From Alishewanella jeotgali KCTC 22429 (GTDB lineage Bacteria > Pseudomonadota > Gammaproteobacteria > Enterobacterales > Alteromonadaceae), in NCBI RefSeq assembly GCF_000245735.1, contig NZ_AHTH01000037.1:96054-160053 (forward strand): a stretch of DNA of 64,000 nucleotides. The letters are read 5' to 3'. The notes beneath the pieces are model-generated. The model was not told where the DNA came from. It did no database searches and saw only the letters and a program-made list of their open reading frames with translations. Positions 16,546 to 25,608 of this stretch are shown here, piece by piece. The position numbers were made by a program, and so were the translations under genes. Within the stretch, counting starts at the first letter, position 1; each line of letters opens with the position of its first letter.

Positions 16546-17231
16546 AGGCTGACCTCGCGTTCCAGACGGCGGTTCAGGCCATAGACAATAAACAGCACCA
16601 TAAAGGCGGTGACTAACAGACCGAGTGATAACTGATGAGCCTGGCTGTAGTTCATCGCTTCGGTATGATCGTAAATTAACACCGATAACACCTGGGTTTC
16701 ACCGGGAATACTGCCACCGAGCATCAGGATCACGCCAAATTCGCCCAGCGTATGAGCAAAGGTCAGGGTCGCAGCAACGACAAAGCCGCCGCGGCAAAGT
16801 GGCAGTACCACATTAAAAAACTGATCCCATTGATTGGCACCCAGAGTCGCGGCAACCTCCAGTGGTCGTTGTCCCATGCGGCGAAACGCTTCCAACAGCG
16901 GCTGCACTGTAAAAGGTAGGGAGTAAATCACTGAGCCGATTAGGATACCGCTAAAACTAAAGGCCAGATGGCGCAGCCCCAGAGCTTCCAGCGTGCTGCC
17001 GATAGCGCCGTGCGGCCCCAGTAATAGCAATAGATAAAAACCCAGTACCGTTGGTGGCAGCACCAACGGCAAGGCAACCAGAGCCTGAATAGCCGTGCGC
17101 CAGCGGCTTTGTGCCTGCGCCAGCCAGAACGCCAGCGGTGTGCCGATAAGCAGTAAGATCAGCGTGGTATAAAAACACAGTTTCAGGGTGACCTGAATGG
17201 CTAGCCAGTCCTCTGGCGCCAGGTTAAGCAT
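16542..17231 (-). CDS. modB: Molybdate ABC transporter permease
   Basis: Inner-membrane channel of the ModABC importer. It has 229 residues, exactly the E. coli length, with five or six membrane helices. The ABC-coupling EAA loop is EAFRRMGQRPLEVAATLGA, and LPLVLPPTVLGFYLL is a typical ModB segment. The frame is open further upstream, but the ATG at 17231 overlaps the end of modA by eight bases (ATGCTTAA) and gives the family length. That makes it the better start. Confidence 0.95.
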   Translation of the reverse strand: MLNLAPEDWLAIQVTLKLCFYTTLILLLIGTPLAFWLAQAQSRWRTAIQALVALPLVLPPTVLGFYLLLLLGPHGAIGSTLEALGLRHLAFSFSGILIGSVIYSLPFTVQPLLEAFRRMGQRPLEVAATLGANQWDQFFNVVLPLCRGGFVVAATLTFAHTLGEFGVILMLGGSIPGETQVLSVLIYDHTEAMNYSQAHQLSLGLLVTAFMVLFIVYGLNRRLEREVSL

Positions 17232-18000
17232 CGCCGGGCTCCACTGCAGTACTAAGCCCGGGTTGTTCAAAACCATATTGCTGCAGAATAGCCAGGACCG
17301 CGGCACTTTGCATAAAGGCGACAAAGTGCCAGGCACTGGCTTTGGCCTCGCCTTTACGGGTGATGGTGTAAGCCTGGGTCAGGGGTTGATGCAACTCTGC
17401 CGGGATCAGCTGATAGCCGTGCCGGGCCAGCTCGGGAAATTTCGCCAGCGATAAGGCAATAATGGCGATCTCTGCGCCGCCGCTCTGTGCCAGCTGCGCG
17501 GTTTGCGCAATATTTTCGCCATAAACTAATTTGGGTTGCAGCGTCTGCCAGACGCCGGCGGCGATTAATGCCTCCTGGGCACGCTGACCGTAAGGGGCAT
17601 GACTGGGCTGGGCAATCGCCAATCGGCGTAGCGCTAGTTGTGGCAGCTCGGTTAAGCTAATGCCGCTCATATTCTGGCGTGGACTCCACAGCACAATCCG
17701 CCCCTGGGCATAAAGTTGCGGCGCCAGTACGGCCAGCCCTTCCTGATACAATTGCTGCGGAAACTGGATATCGGCAGAGAAGAACACATCATAGGGTGCG
17801 CCATGGCGGATCTGGGTGGTCATCTTGCCACTGGAGCCATAAATCACCCGGATCTCTGTCTGTGGCTGTTGTTGGCGATACAGGCTTAAGATCTCGTCCA
17901 GTGCATAACGCAGATCGGAGGCGGCGGCTATGGTCAGCCGTTCGCTGGCATAAAGTGGCAAGGCGAAACCCAAACAAAGCAAGCACAGGACTCTTAGCAT
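17224..18000 (-). CDS. modA: Molybdate-binding periplasmic protein
   Basis: Substrate-binding protein of the ModABC importer. It has 258 residues. A signal peptide covers about residues 1-18 (hydrophobic LCLLCLGFALPLYA, cleavage before SERL). The oxyanion-binding segments are visible as AAASDLRYALDEI and YGSSGKMTTQIRHGAPYDVFFSAD. Further marks are AQPSHAPYGQRAQEAL and VYGENIAQTAQ. The start is four bases after the moaE stop, so Moco synthesis and molybdate uptake share one transcript. Confidence 0.95.
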   Translation of the reverse strand: MLRVLCLLCLGFALPLYASERLTIAAASDLRYALDEILSLYRQQQPQTEIRVIYGSSGKMTTQIRHGAPYDVFFSADIQFPQQLYQEGLAVLAPQLYAQGRIVLWSPRQNMSGISLTELPQLALRRLAIAQPSHAPYGQRAQEALIAAGVWQTLQPKLVYGENIAQTAQLAQSGGAEIAIIALSLAKFPELARHGYQLIPAELHQPLTQAYTITRKGEAKASAWHFVAFMQSAAVLAILQQYGFEQPGLSTAVEPGDA

Positions 18001-18003
18001 CGG

Positions 18004-18453
18004 CTACTCCCAACGCTGTAATGCGACGTGATCGCTGACTTTCGCCGCAACCCAGTATTCGCCGTTGGACGTGTGTTCTTTTTTCCAGAACGGTGCGCGG
18101 TTTTTCAGGTAATCCATAATAAATTCGGCTGCCGCAAAGCCGGCAGCCCGATGCGCACTGGCGACGCCGACAAACACGATTTGCTCGTTGGGCAACAGGG
18201 TGCCTACCCGATGGATAATGGTGACTGTGCCCAGTTGCCAGCGCTGCTGCGCCTCTGTTGCGATCTGGATTAACGCCTGCTCGGTCATGCCCGGATAATG
18301 TTCCAGCGTCATGCGTAGTAGCTGTGTCTCAGTCAGCTCCCGCACCAGGCCACTAAAGGTGACGACGGCGCCGCAGCGGGCTTCCTGCCGCAGCAGCTCG
18401 TATTCGCTGGCAACCGAAAAGTCCTGTTGTTGTACCTGTATTCGCAGCGTCAT
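18004..18453 (-). CDS. moaE: Molybdopterin synthase catalytic subunit
   Basis: Large subunit of MPT synthase, which adds two sulfurs to cyclic pyranopterin monophosphate using MoaD thiocarboxylate. It has 149 residues (150 in E. coli). Visible marks are GAVVTFSGLVRE, LEHYPGMTE, HRVGTLLPNEQIVFVGVASAHR and the active-site run APFWKKE. It lies one base after moaD and four bases before modA. Confidence 0.96.
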   Translation of the reverse strand: MTLRIQVQQQDFSVASEYELLRQEARCGAVVTFSGLVRELTETQLLRMTLEHYPGMTEQALIQIATEAQQRWQLGTVTIIHRVGTLLPNEQIVFVGVASAHRAAGFAAAEFIMDYLKNRAPFWKKEHTSNGEYWVAAKVSDHVALQRWE

Positions 18454-18454
18454 G

Positions 18455-18706
18455 CTAGCCTCCGGTCACCGGCGGAAAGAATGCCAGTTCATCGCCGGCA
18501 GCAACCGGATGCGATAACGTTACCAGTTGTTGATTCACTGCACAGAGCAGCTCAGCGTCTGCCAGGTGTTGCTGCCAAAGTGCGGATTGACCGGCCAGCC
18601 TGTCCAGCACCTGGCGCGCTGTGAGTACCTGCCCCTGCAGATCCAGGCTGGTATTGGCGCAAGCCAAACGTTCACGCAGGGCGGCAAAAAATAAAATTTT
18701 AAGCAT
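18455..18706 (-). CDS. moaD: Molybdopterin synthase sulfur carrier subunit
   Basis: Small ubiquitin-like sulfur carrier, 83 residues. It ends in the required Gly-Gly (PPVTGG), whose terminal carboxylate is thiolated by a MoeB-type enzyme; moeB is not in this window. The start at 18706 gives the usual MoaD N-terminus ([14 protein letters not shown]) and overlaps the moaC end by eight bases (ATGCTTAA), the same overlap word as modA-modB. Confidence 0.94.
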   Translation of the reverse strand: MLKILFFAALRERLACANTSLDLQGQVLTARQVLDRLAGQSALWQQHLADAELLCAVNQQLVTLSHPVAAGDELAFFPPVTGG

Positions 18707-19220
18707 CGGTGCTCTCCCATGCAGATTGGTACTGCTGTAACTCAGGTTGATATTGGTAGTGACCGGATTTACCCCCGGTTTTTTCCAGCAAGCGCAAATC
18801 ACCAATGGTCATTGTTTTATCTACCGCTTTACACATATCGTAAATCGTCAGGGCGGCGACACTGGCGGCGGTCAGGGCTTCCATCTCGACCCCAGTACTG
18901 CCGCTAAGCTGACAGCTGGCTTCGATACGGATCTGACCGGCGGCCGCATCCAGCTGAAAATCGACACTGACTTTGCTTAACAGCAGCGGATGACAGAGCG
19001 GGATCAGGTCGCTGGTTTTTTTTGCCGCCATAATGCCAGCAATGCGGGCAGTGGCCAGCACATCGCCTTTTTTTAGCAGTGCCTGTTCAATCAGTCGGAT
19101 TACCTCGGGGCGGGTTTGCACCAGGGCGCCGGCTCGGGCCAGGCGTTGGCTGTCGGCTTTAGTGCTAATATCAACCATGGCCGCCGCACCTTGTGGATCG
19201 AGATGGGTTAGGGTATTCAT
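18699..19220 (-). CDS. moaC: Cyclic pyranopterin monophosphate synthase
   Basis: Second enzyme of Moco synthesis; it converts the MoaA product to cPMP. It has 173 residues (161 in E. coli). Motifs are [53 protein letters not shown] and KAVDKTMTI. The last 20 residues (Gln/Tyr-rich) are a tail not needed for the fold. It overlaps moaB by four bases. Confidence 0.96.
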   Translation of the reverse strand: MNTLTHLDPQGAAAMVDISTKADSQRLARAGALVQTRPEVIRLIEQALLKKGDVLATARIAGIMAAKKTSDLIPLCHPLLLSKVSVDFQLDAAAGQIRIEASCQLSGSTGVEMEALTAASVAALTIYDMCKAVDKTMTIGDLRLLEKTGGKSGHYQYQPELQQYQSAWESTDA

Positions 19221-19768
19221 GCGCCGGTCTCCGCAGTAGTACAGCCGCAGGCCGGACTATTTTTCAGGTGAGGAATAAAATTACAGGGGCCGGTATGGCC
19301 ATCCAGCTGTGGCAAAATCAGTTGTTGCATCGCCAGGGTGCAGGCGGAACCTGAACCCGGCATCGCGAACACTAAGGTGCCATTGGCCAGCCCAGCCAAA
19401 GCACCGGATTGCATCGCCGCTGAGCCGAGTTGCTGCCAGGATAATTGCCGAAACAGCTCGCCAAAGCCCGGTACCGTTTGATCCAATAACGGTGTGACAG
19501 CAGCAACGGTGCAATTATCGGCGGCATAGCCGGTACCACCATTGATCAGGACAACCTGCACCTCGGTACTGGCGATCCAGCGGCTTAGCAGCGCCCTGAG
19601 CTGATAACGGTTATTCGGTAGCAGCGCGCGCTCAGCCAGTTGATGACCGGCCTGGGTTAGCAACTGGCATAGCAGCTCACCACTGCTGTCATTTGCTGCG
19701 GTACGGCTGTCGGAGACGGTCAATACCGCCAGTTGTAGCGGATAAAATTGTCGCGCAATTTTAGTCAT
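19217..19768 (-). CDS. moaB: Molybdopterin adenylyltransferase-like protein MoaB
   Basis: MogA/MoaB-fold protein, 183 residues. The motif [20 protein letters not shown] carries the nucleotide/MPT-binding [12 protein letters not shown] is near the N-terminus and [12 protein letters not shown] toward the C-terminus. No separate mog gene is seen, so this may provide MPT adenylation before MoeA; E. coli MoaB itself is inactive in that step, so the role is inferred. It overlaps the mobA end by eight bases. Confidence 0.9.
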   Translation of the reverse strand: MTKIARQFYPLQLAVLTVSDSRTAANDSSGELLCQLLTQAGHQLAERALLPNNRYQLRALLSRWIASTEVQVVLINGGTGYAADNCTVAAVTPLLDQTVPGFGELFRQLSWQQLGSAAMQSGALAGLANGTLVFAMPGSGSACTLAMQQLILPQLDGHTGPCNFIPHLKNSPACGCTTAETGA

Positions 19769-20330
19769 GGCATGGTTCCTCCAAAATGGCAGCCTGCTGT
19801 AGTGTGCTCAGGCACTGCTGCCATTCTGCCGGGGTATTGGTATTGAATAGTTCAGCGTCGGGCGCCGGGCGCACTGTGCAGCGCAGTTTTGCCAGCAGGG
19901 CCTTAACTGAGCGTTCACCGGCATCCAATTGTTGTTCGATCAGGTGCGCCAGCTTGGGGTCTGGTCGCAGTGCCAGTGGCAGTGGCCAATCGCGAAAACA
20001 GACCGCTTGTTCGTTGTCACCGGGCACTAATAGTTGCAGGCTGCCGGCGCTCAGCAGCGGTAAATCAATCGGCAGTACCAGCAACACCGGCTCAGTACAA
20101 TAGCGCAGTGCAGCCGCGATACCGGCCAGTGGCCCCTGACCAGGCCTGAGATCCTGAATATAAGTAGTGCCGGGCTGATTGCGACTAAGCAGAATCTGGC
20201 TGGCGCCGGCTTGCTTCGCCAGTTGCTGCATATGTTGCAGCAAGCTTAGCTTACCCAGGCGCAGTTCGGCTTTATCCTGTCCCATCCGACGGGATTGGCC
20301 ACCAGCTAAAATCAGGGCGCTAAATGACAT
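19761..20330 (-). CDS. mobA: Molybdenum cofactor guanylyltransferase
   Basis: Transfers GMP to Mo-MPT, giving the MGD form that NarG needs. It has 189 residues (194 in E. coli). The N-terminal nucleotidyltransferase signature LILAGGQSRRMGQDKA is at about 6-21; GPLAGIAAAL and LPIDLPLLSA (metal-binding Asp) follow. C-terminal FNTNTPAEW is also family-typical. It lies 38 bases after moaA. The position inside the moa operon fits an operon built to serve MGD enzymes. Confidence 0.94.
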   Translation of the reverse strand: MSFSALILAGGQSRRMGQDKAELRLGKLSLLQHMQQLAKQAGASQILLSRNQPGTTYIQDLRPGQGPLAGIAAALRYCTEPVLLVLPIDLPLLSAGSLQLLVPGDNEQAVCFRDWPLPLALRPDPKLAHLIEQQLDAGERSVKALLAKLRCTVRPAPDAELFNTNTPAEWQQCLSTLQQAAILEEPCHD

Positions 20331-20368
20331 TGGTTACTCCAGCATGCTGTTGTAGACAAGACTGCGTC

Positions 20369-21340
20369 TTAGCCGCCAATTTGCGCTAAATGCCGGGTGC
20401 TGCCACTGTGCTGCTGTTGCAGTTGATGGCTCTCAGCTTTACCGGTTAGCGCTTGCTGCAGAAAGCGCTCCAAGGGTGCACTGTGCTCACTTTGTAGCAA
20501 GCTGCGTAGATCCTGATAGCTGTCGGTAAACAGACAGAGATACAGCTGCCCTTTGCTGGAAACCCGCAGGCGATTGCAATCGGCACAGAAATCTTTGCTG
20601 TAGGGCATAATCAGGCCGATGCGGCCCTGATAGTGCGGATGGGCGTATTCCAATGCCGGGCCATCACTGATGCCTTTTGGCAATAACTGCCAGCCTTGGG
20701 TTTCCAACTGCTGCTGAATACTGGCGCCACTTAAATGCTGACGCTGATAGAAGCTGAGGTTGTCGTTGGTGCGCATCAGCTCAATAAAGCGCAGCGACAA
20801 GTCCTGCTGTTTTACAAAGCTAAGAAAATCCGGCAACGCCAGCGCATTATGCTGCTTTAACAGCACCGTATTGATTTTGACTTGCTTAATGCCAACGGCT
20901 TTGGCTGTGGCGACACCGGCCAGGATGTCGGCCAGTTTGTCCTGCCCTGTGACCAGATGAAAGGTCGCCGCGTCCAGGCTATCGACACTGACATTAACCG
21001 CATCCAGCCCTGCGGCTTGCCAGGCAGCGGCATCACGCTGTAAGCGATAGCCATTAGTCGTCAGGGCGACTTTTTCGATGCCGGGTACTGCCTTACAGGT
21101 GGCGATAATTTCCGTTAAATCTTTACGCAGCGAAGGTTCACCACCGGTGATCCGGACTTTGCGGGTGCCGAGGCGGGCAAAGGAAGTGACCAAGCGGCGG
21201 ATTTCCGGCAGCGTCAGCTCGCCGGCCCGGGAGTCACAGTCAGTGCCATCGGGCAGGCAGTAAGTGCAGCGAAAGTTACAGCTTTCGGTTACGGAGAGCC
21301 GTAAATAGGTAAAACGGCGCTGATACGCATCAATAAGCAT
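20369..21340 (-). CDS. moaA: GTP 3',8-cyclase (radical SAM)
   Basis: First committed step of Moco synthesis. It has 323 residues. The N-terminal cluster is C21/C25/C28 (ESCNFRCTYC). The C-terminal cluster carries CADCNRLRVSSKGQLYLC. The protein ends in the Gly-Gly needed for activity in MoaA. I set the start at 21340 (MLIDAYQRRFTYLRLS), since the upstream 25 codons are riboswitch leader, not protein. It is the first gene of the nine-gene moa-mod operon. Confidence 0.97.
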   Translation of the reverse strand: MLIDAYQRRFTYLRLSVTESCNFRCTYCLPDGTDCDSRAGELTLPEIRRLVTSFARLGTRKVRITGGEPSLRKDLTEIIATCKAVPGIEKVALTTNGYRLQRDAAAWQAAGLDAVNVSVDSLDAATFHLVTGQDKLADILAGVATAKAVGIKQVKINTVLLKQHNALALPDFLSFVKQQDLSLRFIELMRTNDNLSFYQRQHLSGASIQQQLETQGWQLLPKGISDGPALEYAHPHYQGRIGLIMPYSKDFCADCNRLRVSSKGQLYLCLFTDSYQDLRSLLQSEHSAPLERFLQQALTGKAESHQLQQQHSGSTRHLAQIGG

Positions 21341-21342
21341 AC

Positions 21343-21413
21343 TAATGACACCTTTCCAGGTTGGGAGGTGAGGCCGTTTCCCGCCACACCCGGTGGTATT
21401 ATTACCACGGCAC
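21343..21413 (-). ncRNA. Probable Moco riboswitch in the moaA leader
   Basis: Immediately upstream of moaA, the minus strand folds as a 6-bp hairpin GTGGTA-ATAA-TACCAC, a central GGTGTGGC...GGCCTCACC pairing, and a distal hairpin ACCT-GGAA-AGGT with a GNRA-type loop. The last hairpin contains AAGGTG, the likely ribosome-binding site, 8-9 bases before the moaA ATG. Position, the GGCCTCACCTCCCAACC run and the GNRA hairpin agree with what I remember of the Moco RNA motif (Rfam RF01055) upstream of E. coli moaA. By analogy, bound cofactor would lower moaA translation. I could not run a covariance model. Confidence 0.75.
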
Positions 21414-21518
21414 ACCGTTCATACCTGCAGGCAGGGTTAGAGCCGGTAGCTTCGGCGTTGTGTAGTAAGCTTAAAGTAATGAAGCAGCTTTTGTTATTGC
21501 CATGAAGGAGCGTTTGGC

Positions 21519-21534
21519 TACCCCTTAAGGGGTA
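21519..21534. promoter_or_regulatory. Perfect 7-2-7 NarL/NarP palindrome upstream of moaA
   Basis: TACCCCTTAAGGGGTA is a perfect 16-bp palindrome and fits TACYYMT-N2-AKRRGTA at every position. It lies 179 bases upstream of the moaA ATG and only five bases past the stop of the CBS/GGDEF/EAL gene, so its target is most likely the moa-mod operon. Confidence 0.75.
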
Positions 21535-21539
21535 GGCGG

Positions 21540-24068
21540 TCAGTATTCAGCCGTAGTGTTACGCTTTGCCAAGAATAGCGTTAGCTCCGCAGCCGGCACC
21601 GCCGGCGATACCAGAAAACCCTGACCCGTGTCGCAGCCGGCCGCCATCAGAAAGTCGCGCTGTGCCTGCTGCTCGATACCCTCGGCAATAACTTCTAAGC
21701 CCAGTGCCTTGGCCATGGCGATAATGGCCAGGGTGATCTGACTATCACTCTCACTTTGCGGTAAATCGCGGATAAAGCTGCGGTCAATTTTTAGCGCATC
21801 CAATGGCAGGCGACGCAGATAAGATAGTGAAGAGTAACCGGTACCAAAGTCGTCAATTGATAAGCGTAAACCCAGCGCCTTAAGTTCCGTCAGTACACTT
21901 AAGGTATAGTCAGCGTGCTCCGGGATTAAACAGCTTTCGGTTAGCTCCAGCTCCAGCAAGGAAGCATCGATATCAGTTTGCTGCAAAATCGCCCGTAGCC
22001 GGGGCAGAAAATCGGCTTCCGCCAGCTGTAATGCCGAAATATTGACTGCCACCGGCAGCGCCCGCTCACCCCAGCGCCTCAGTTGATGGCAAACCTGACG
22101 TAACACCTGTTCGCCCAACTGGTGAATGAGCCCAAGCTTTTCCGCCAGCGGAATAAACAGTGCCGGTGAAATCATCCCCAGCTCCGCATCTTGCCAGCGC
22201 ACCAGCGCTTCCAGACCGATAATATCGCCGCTCTGTAACGCAAATTTGGGCTGATAATAGACCTGCAGCAGTTGCTGACGCAGTGCCAGGCGTAGCGCTT
22301 GCTCCAGCTTTAGTTCCTCTTCATTTTGTAAGCCGCTACTGGCCTGATAAAAACTAAACTGATTGCGGCCGGCACTTTTCGCCTGATACATGGCGACATC
22401 GGCATGTTTGACTAACAACTCGGCATTGTGGCCATCTTTCGGATAGACACTGATGCCGATACTGGTGGTTAAAAAGAACTCCTGCTCCAATAGCTTTGCC
22501 GGCCGTTCGAATTGCGAAATCAGCCGCTGCGCCAGGTTTTCCAGTGATTTCACACAACTGACTTCCGGGATCAGAATGGTAAATTCATCGCCGCCAATAC
22601 GGGCCACAGATTCGCCCTCACGCACTGTCGCCTGTAAGCGCTTTGCGACTTCTTTTAATGCCTGATCGCCGGCCAGATGCCCCAGCGTATCGTTAATCCG
22701 TTTAAACAAGTCTAAATCAAGAAACATCACCGCCAGCGTGTGCTTATGGCGATGGGCATTGGCCAGTGCCAGTTGCAGCCGATCGAAAAACATCCGCCGG
22801 TTTGCCAGCCCGGTTAGCTCATCCATATAGGCCAGTTGATGGATTTTCTCTTCCTGCTGTTTACGCTCGGTAATATCACTAAAAATAGACGCATACTGGG
22901 TAATCCGGCCATCTTCAGCGCGGATGGCAGTAATGCTTAGCCATTGCGGGTAGAGTTCACCGTTTTTGCGTTTATTCCAGATTTCACCCTGCCAGTGGCC
23001 TTGTTCGAGTAGGGTTTGCCACATCCGGCGGTAAAAATCCGCGGTATGTAAACCGGAGCTGAGCAGACGCGGGGTTTGGCCAACGGCCTCTTCCTGACTA
23101 TAGCCGGTCAGTTTAGTAAAGCTGGGATTCACCGACTGAATAAAGCCGTGTTGATCGGTAATCATAATGCCGTCCATCGACGCATCAATCACTTTATGTG
23201 CCAGCCGTAAATAGTCGGCCGAAGTACGTAGTGCATTATCGCGGTCACGTAATGCCGTTTTCAGCTGCTCAATATAGGCATATTCAACGTTGCGCAGAAT
23301 GGCACTAAAAGACAGTAAACCACAAATATTGTCATCTTTGGTGACGCCAAGATGACGAATGCCATGCTCGGTCAACTGCTCTACCGCTTGTAGCAGCGTC
23401 AATTCCGGCGCTACCGTTAGTAGTGGTCGGCTGGCCAGCTCGCCTATTGATGACACGTCACAGTTCTCTGCCAGTAAACGCACCAGATCGCGTTCAGTGA
23501 CCAGCCCGTAATCATCAGCTCCAAAGCAGATAATGGCGGCGTCAGCGCGGTGATGGCGCATTTCCGCCACCGCTTCAGCCAAAGGCAAGGCGGCAGCCAA
23601 ATGCAGCGGTGCCTTGTCAACACAGCTGCCAACGTCCCGAAAGCGCAGATAAAATTCAATTTTTTGCTGGCGGATAATATCGCTTTGCGTCAGTAACCCT
23701 ATCGGCCGTTGTTGTGGATCCACTACCAGCAAGCGGCGGATATTATGATTCAGCATTAAACTGGCTGCACCGCTAACCCGGGTCAAACCACTGGCACTGA
23801 TCACCGGTGATGACATCACTGAGCCAACCTTGATCTCTGACGGTTTACTGTCGGCAAAGTCCAGTTTACGGGTGTCAGCTTCTGACCAGATGCCAGTGAT
23901 CTGACCTTGCTCTTCTACCAAAATACAGCTGACACCATGACTGCGCATTAGCTTTGCGGCTTGTTGCAGGCTGGTTTGTGGCGGGCAGGTTAGCAAGGGC
24001 TTTTTAATCAGCTCAGCGATGATCGGCTCGGCGTCGGTATTTTCAGTACCTAATAACAGCTCAGACAT
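21540..24068 (-). CDS. CBS-PAS-GGDEF-EAL protein (cyclic-di-GMP turnover)
   Basis: An 842-residue, apparently soluble signalling protein. Four CBS-like repeats cover about 16-262 (two pairs). A linker helix follows, a PAS domain at about 290-405 ending in FSDITERKQQEEK, GGDEF at about 415-575 with intact GGDEF, and EAL at about 590-835 with EALVRW, ELTES and IDDFGTGYSSLSYL. The stretch before GGDEF reads REGE, so the RxxD product-inhibition site is not canonical. Both synthesis and breakdown of c-di-GMP are possible; balance unknown. CBS pairs usually bind adenosine nucleotides, so it may read energy state (inference). It is transcribed toward moaA with its own upstream region. Confidence 0.9.
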   Translation of the reverse strand: MSELLLGTENTDAEPIIAELIKKPLLTCPPQTSLQQAAKLMRSHGVSCILVEEQGQITGIWSEADTRKLDFADSKPSEIKVGSVMSSPVISASGLTRVSGAASLMLNHNIRRLLVVDPQQRPIGLLTQSDIIRQQKIEFYLRFRDVGSCVDKAPLHLAAALPLAEAVAEMRHHRADAAIICFGADDYGLVTERDLVRLLAENCDVSSIGELASRPLLTVAPELTLLQAVEQLTEHGIRHLGVTKDDNICGLLSFSAILRNVEYAYIEQLKTALRDRDNALRTSADYLRLAHKVIDASMDGIMITDQHGFIQSVNPSFTKLTGYSQEEAVGQTPRLLSSGLHTADFYRRMWQTLLEQGHWQGEIWNKRKNGELYPQWLSITAIRAEDGRITQYASIFSDITERKQQEEKIHQLAYMDELTGLANRRMFFDRLQLALANAHRHKHTLAVMFLDLDLFKRINDTLGHLAGDQALKEVAKRLQATVREGESVARIGGDEFTILIPEVSCVKSLENLAQRLISQFERPAKLLEQEFFLTTSIGISVYPKDGHNAELLVKHADVAMYQAKSAGRNQFSFYQASSGLQNEEELKLEQALRLALRQQLLQVYYQPKFALQSGDIIGLEALVRWQDAELGMISPALFIPLAEKLGLIHQLGEQVLRQVCHQLRRWGERALPVAVNISALQLAEADFLPRLRAILQQTDIDASLLELELTESCLIPEHADYTLSVLTELKALGLRLSIDDFGTGYSSLSYLRRLPLDALKIDRSFIRDLPQSESDSQITLAIIAMAKALGLEVIAEGIEQQAQRDFLMAAGCDTGQGFLVSPAVPAAELTLFLAKRNTTAEY

Positions 24069-24290
24069 AGAATGCTCAATGTAGCGGTAAGATGGTAGCT
24101 AGTATAAAAGTATCAGCTGGAGGGGTATTGATCTGGAACAAGGCTGCTTAAGAAGTGAGCGCATAGGTTGGACCGACCAGTATATGAAGAAAGTGTGATT
24201 TAGTCAGCTGGTGAAGCTTGCGCTGGATCAATGCAAGGCACAAATAGCCGGTTAAAATCGGCGCCCCAGATCTTGATTGAGACCCAACCT

Positions 24291-25607
24291 ATGTTTAAAC
24301 CCGAACTGTTATCCCCTGCCGGTAGCTTAAAAGCGATGCGACTGGCCTTTGCTTATGGTGCCGATGCCGTCTATGCCGGCCAGCCGCGCTATAGTTTGCG
24401 GGTGCGCAATAATGAGTTTGACTTAGCGGCGCTGGAAACCGGGATCAACGAAGCCCATGCCTTGGGTAAGCGCTTTTATGTGGTCGTCAATATCGCACCG
24501 CATAACAGTAAGTTGACCACCTTTATCCGCGACATGCAGCCGGTGGTGGCGTTAAAGCCGGATGCACTGATTGTGTCTGATCCTGGTGTGATTTATTTGT
24601 TGCGGCAGCATTTCCCGGAGCAGCCATTACATCTATCGGTGCAGGCCAATACTGTTAACTGGGCGGCGGTTAAATTCTGGCAAACGCAGGGGGTGGAGCG
24701 GGTGATTCTGTCACGCGAATTATCTGTCGAGGAAATTGCTGAAATCCGCCGTGAAGTGCCGGAAATGGAGCTGGAGGTTTTTGTGCACGGCGCGCTCTGT
24801 ATGGCCTATTCCGGGCGGTGTTTATTATCGGGTTATATCAATAAGCGCGATCCGAATCAGGGCACCTGCACTAATTCCTGCCGCTGGCCCTATCAGGTGC
24901 ATGCTGCTGTGGAAGATGAAGTAGGGCAATTTAAGCCGATCAGTACCCCGGCACTGCTGGAAGAGCAGGGACGGCCGGGAGAGCTGATGACCATCGACGA
25001 AGATCTGCATGGCACCTATATTCTGAATTCAAAAGACTTACGGGCGGTTGAGCATGTGCCGGCGTTAACCGCCATGGGCGTGCATTCCCTGAAAATTGAG
25101 GGCCGCACTAAGTCACCTTACTATGTTGCCCGTACTGCTCAGGTGTATCGCAAGGCGATTGATGATGCCGTTGCTGGCAAAGCTTTTGATAGCAAGCTGT
25201 TAAGTGAATTGGAAGGCATGGCTAATCGTGGTTTTACGGAGGGCTTTTTACGTCGCCATAAGCCGCAGGAGACGCAAAATTATGATACCAGTCACAGTGT
25301 GGGTGAGCAGTTACTGGTTGGCGAGTTTATCGCTGAGCAGGATAGCGAAGGCTTTGCGTTACTGGAGGTAAAAAACCAGTTTGCGGTTGGCGATCAGCTG
25401 ATTTTAATGACGCCACGGGGTAATCAGCCGTTCCGACTTGAAGCATTGCGTAATCAGCAGGATCAGGATCTGCTGCTGGCGCCCGGTGCCTGTTATCAGC
25501 TAAAGGTAAAGCTGCCGGCACAGGTTCTATTGCAGCATGCGATGTTGCTAAAACAGCTACCCGTTGCCAGTGCGGCAGCAGCCGGTTTAGCAACAGAGAT
25601 TGTGTAA
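24291..25607 (+). CDS. trhP: tRNA 5-hydroxyuridine modification protein TrhP (U32 peptidase-like)
   Basis: Homologue of E. coli YegQ/TrhP, which makes 5-hydroxyuridine at U34 of tRNAs through an iron-sulfur, prephenate-dependent route. It has 438 residues. The N-terminal MFKPELLSPAGSLKAMRLAF and AYGADAVYAGQPRYSLR are typical of the family. The U32 signature EVFVHGALCMAYSGRC is in the middle, with further cysteines in GTCTNSC. The C-terminal beta domain follows. The frame is open from 24231 but the conserved protein starts at 24291; the ribosome site is weak. Two bases separate it from the ferredoxin gene. Confidence 0.9.
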   Translation: MFKPELLSPAGSLKAMRLAFAYGADAVYAGQPRYSLRVRNNEFDLAALETGINEAHALGKRFYVVVNIAPHNSKLTTFIRDMQPVVALKPDALIVSDPGVIYLLRQHFPEQPLHLSVQANTVNWAAVKFWQTQGVERVILSRELSVEEIAEIRREVPEMELEVFVHGALCMAYSGRCLLSGYINKRDPNQGTCTNSCRWPYQVHAAVEDEVGQFKPISTPALLEEQGRPGELMTIDEDLHGTYILNSKDLRAVEHVPALTAMGVHSLKIEGRTKSPYYVARTAQVYRKAIDDAVAGKAFDSKLLSELEGMANRGFTEGFLRRHKPQETQNYDTSHSVGEQLLVGEFIAEQDSEGFALLEVKNQFAVGDQLILMTPRGNQPFRLEALRNQQDQDLLLAPGACYQLKVKLPAQVLLQHAMLLKQLPVASAAAAGLATEIV

Positions 25608-25608
25608 G

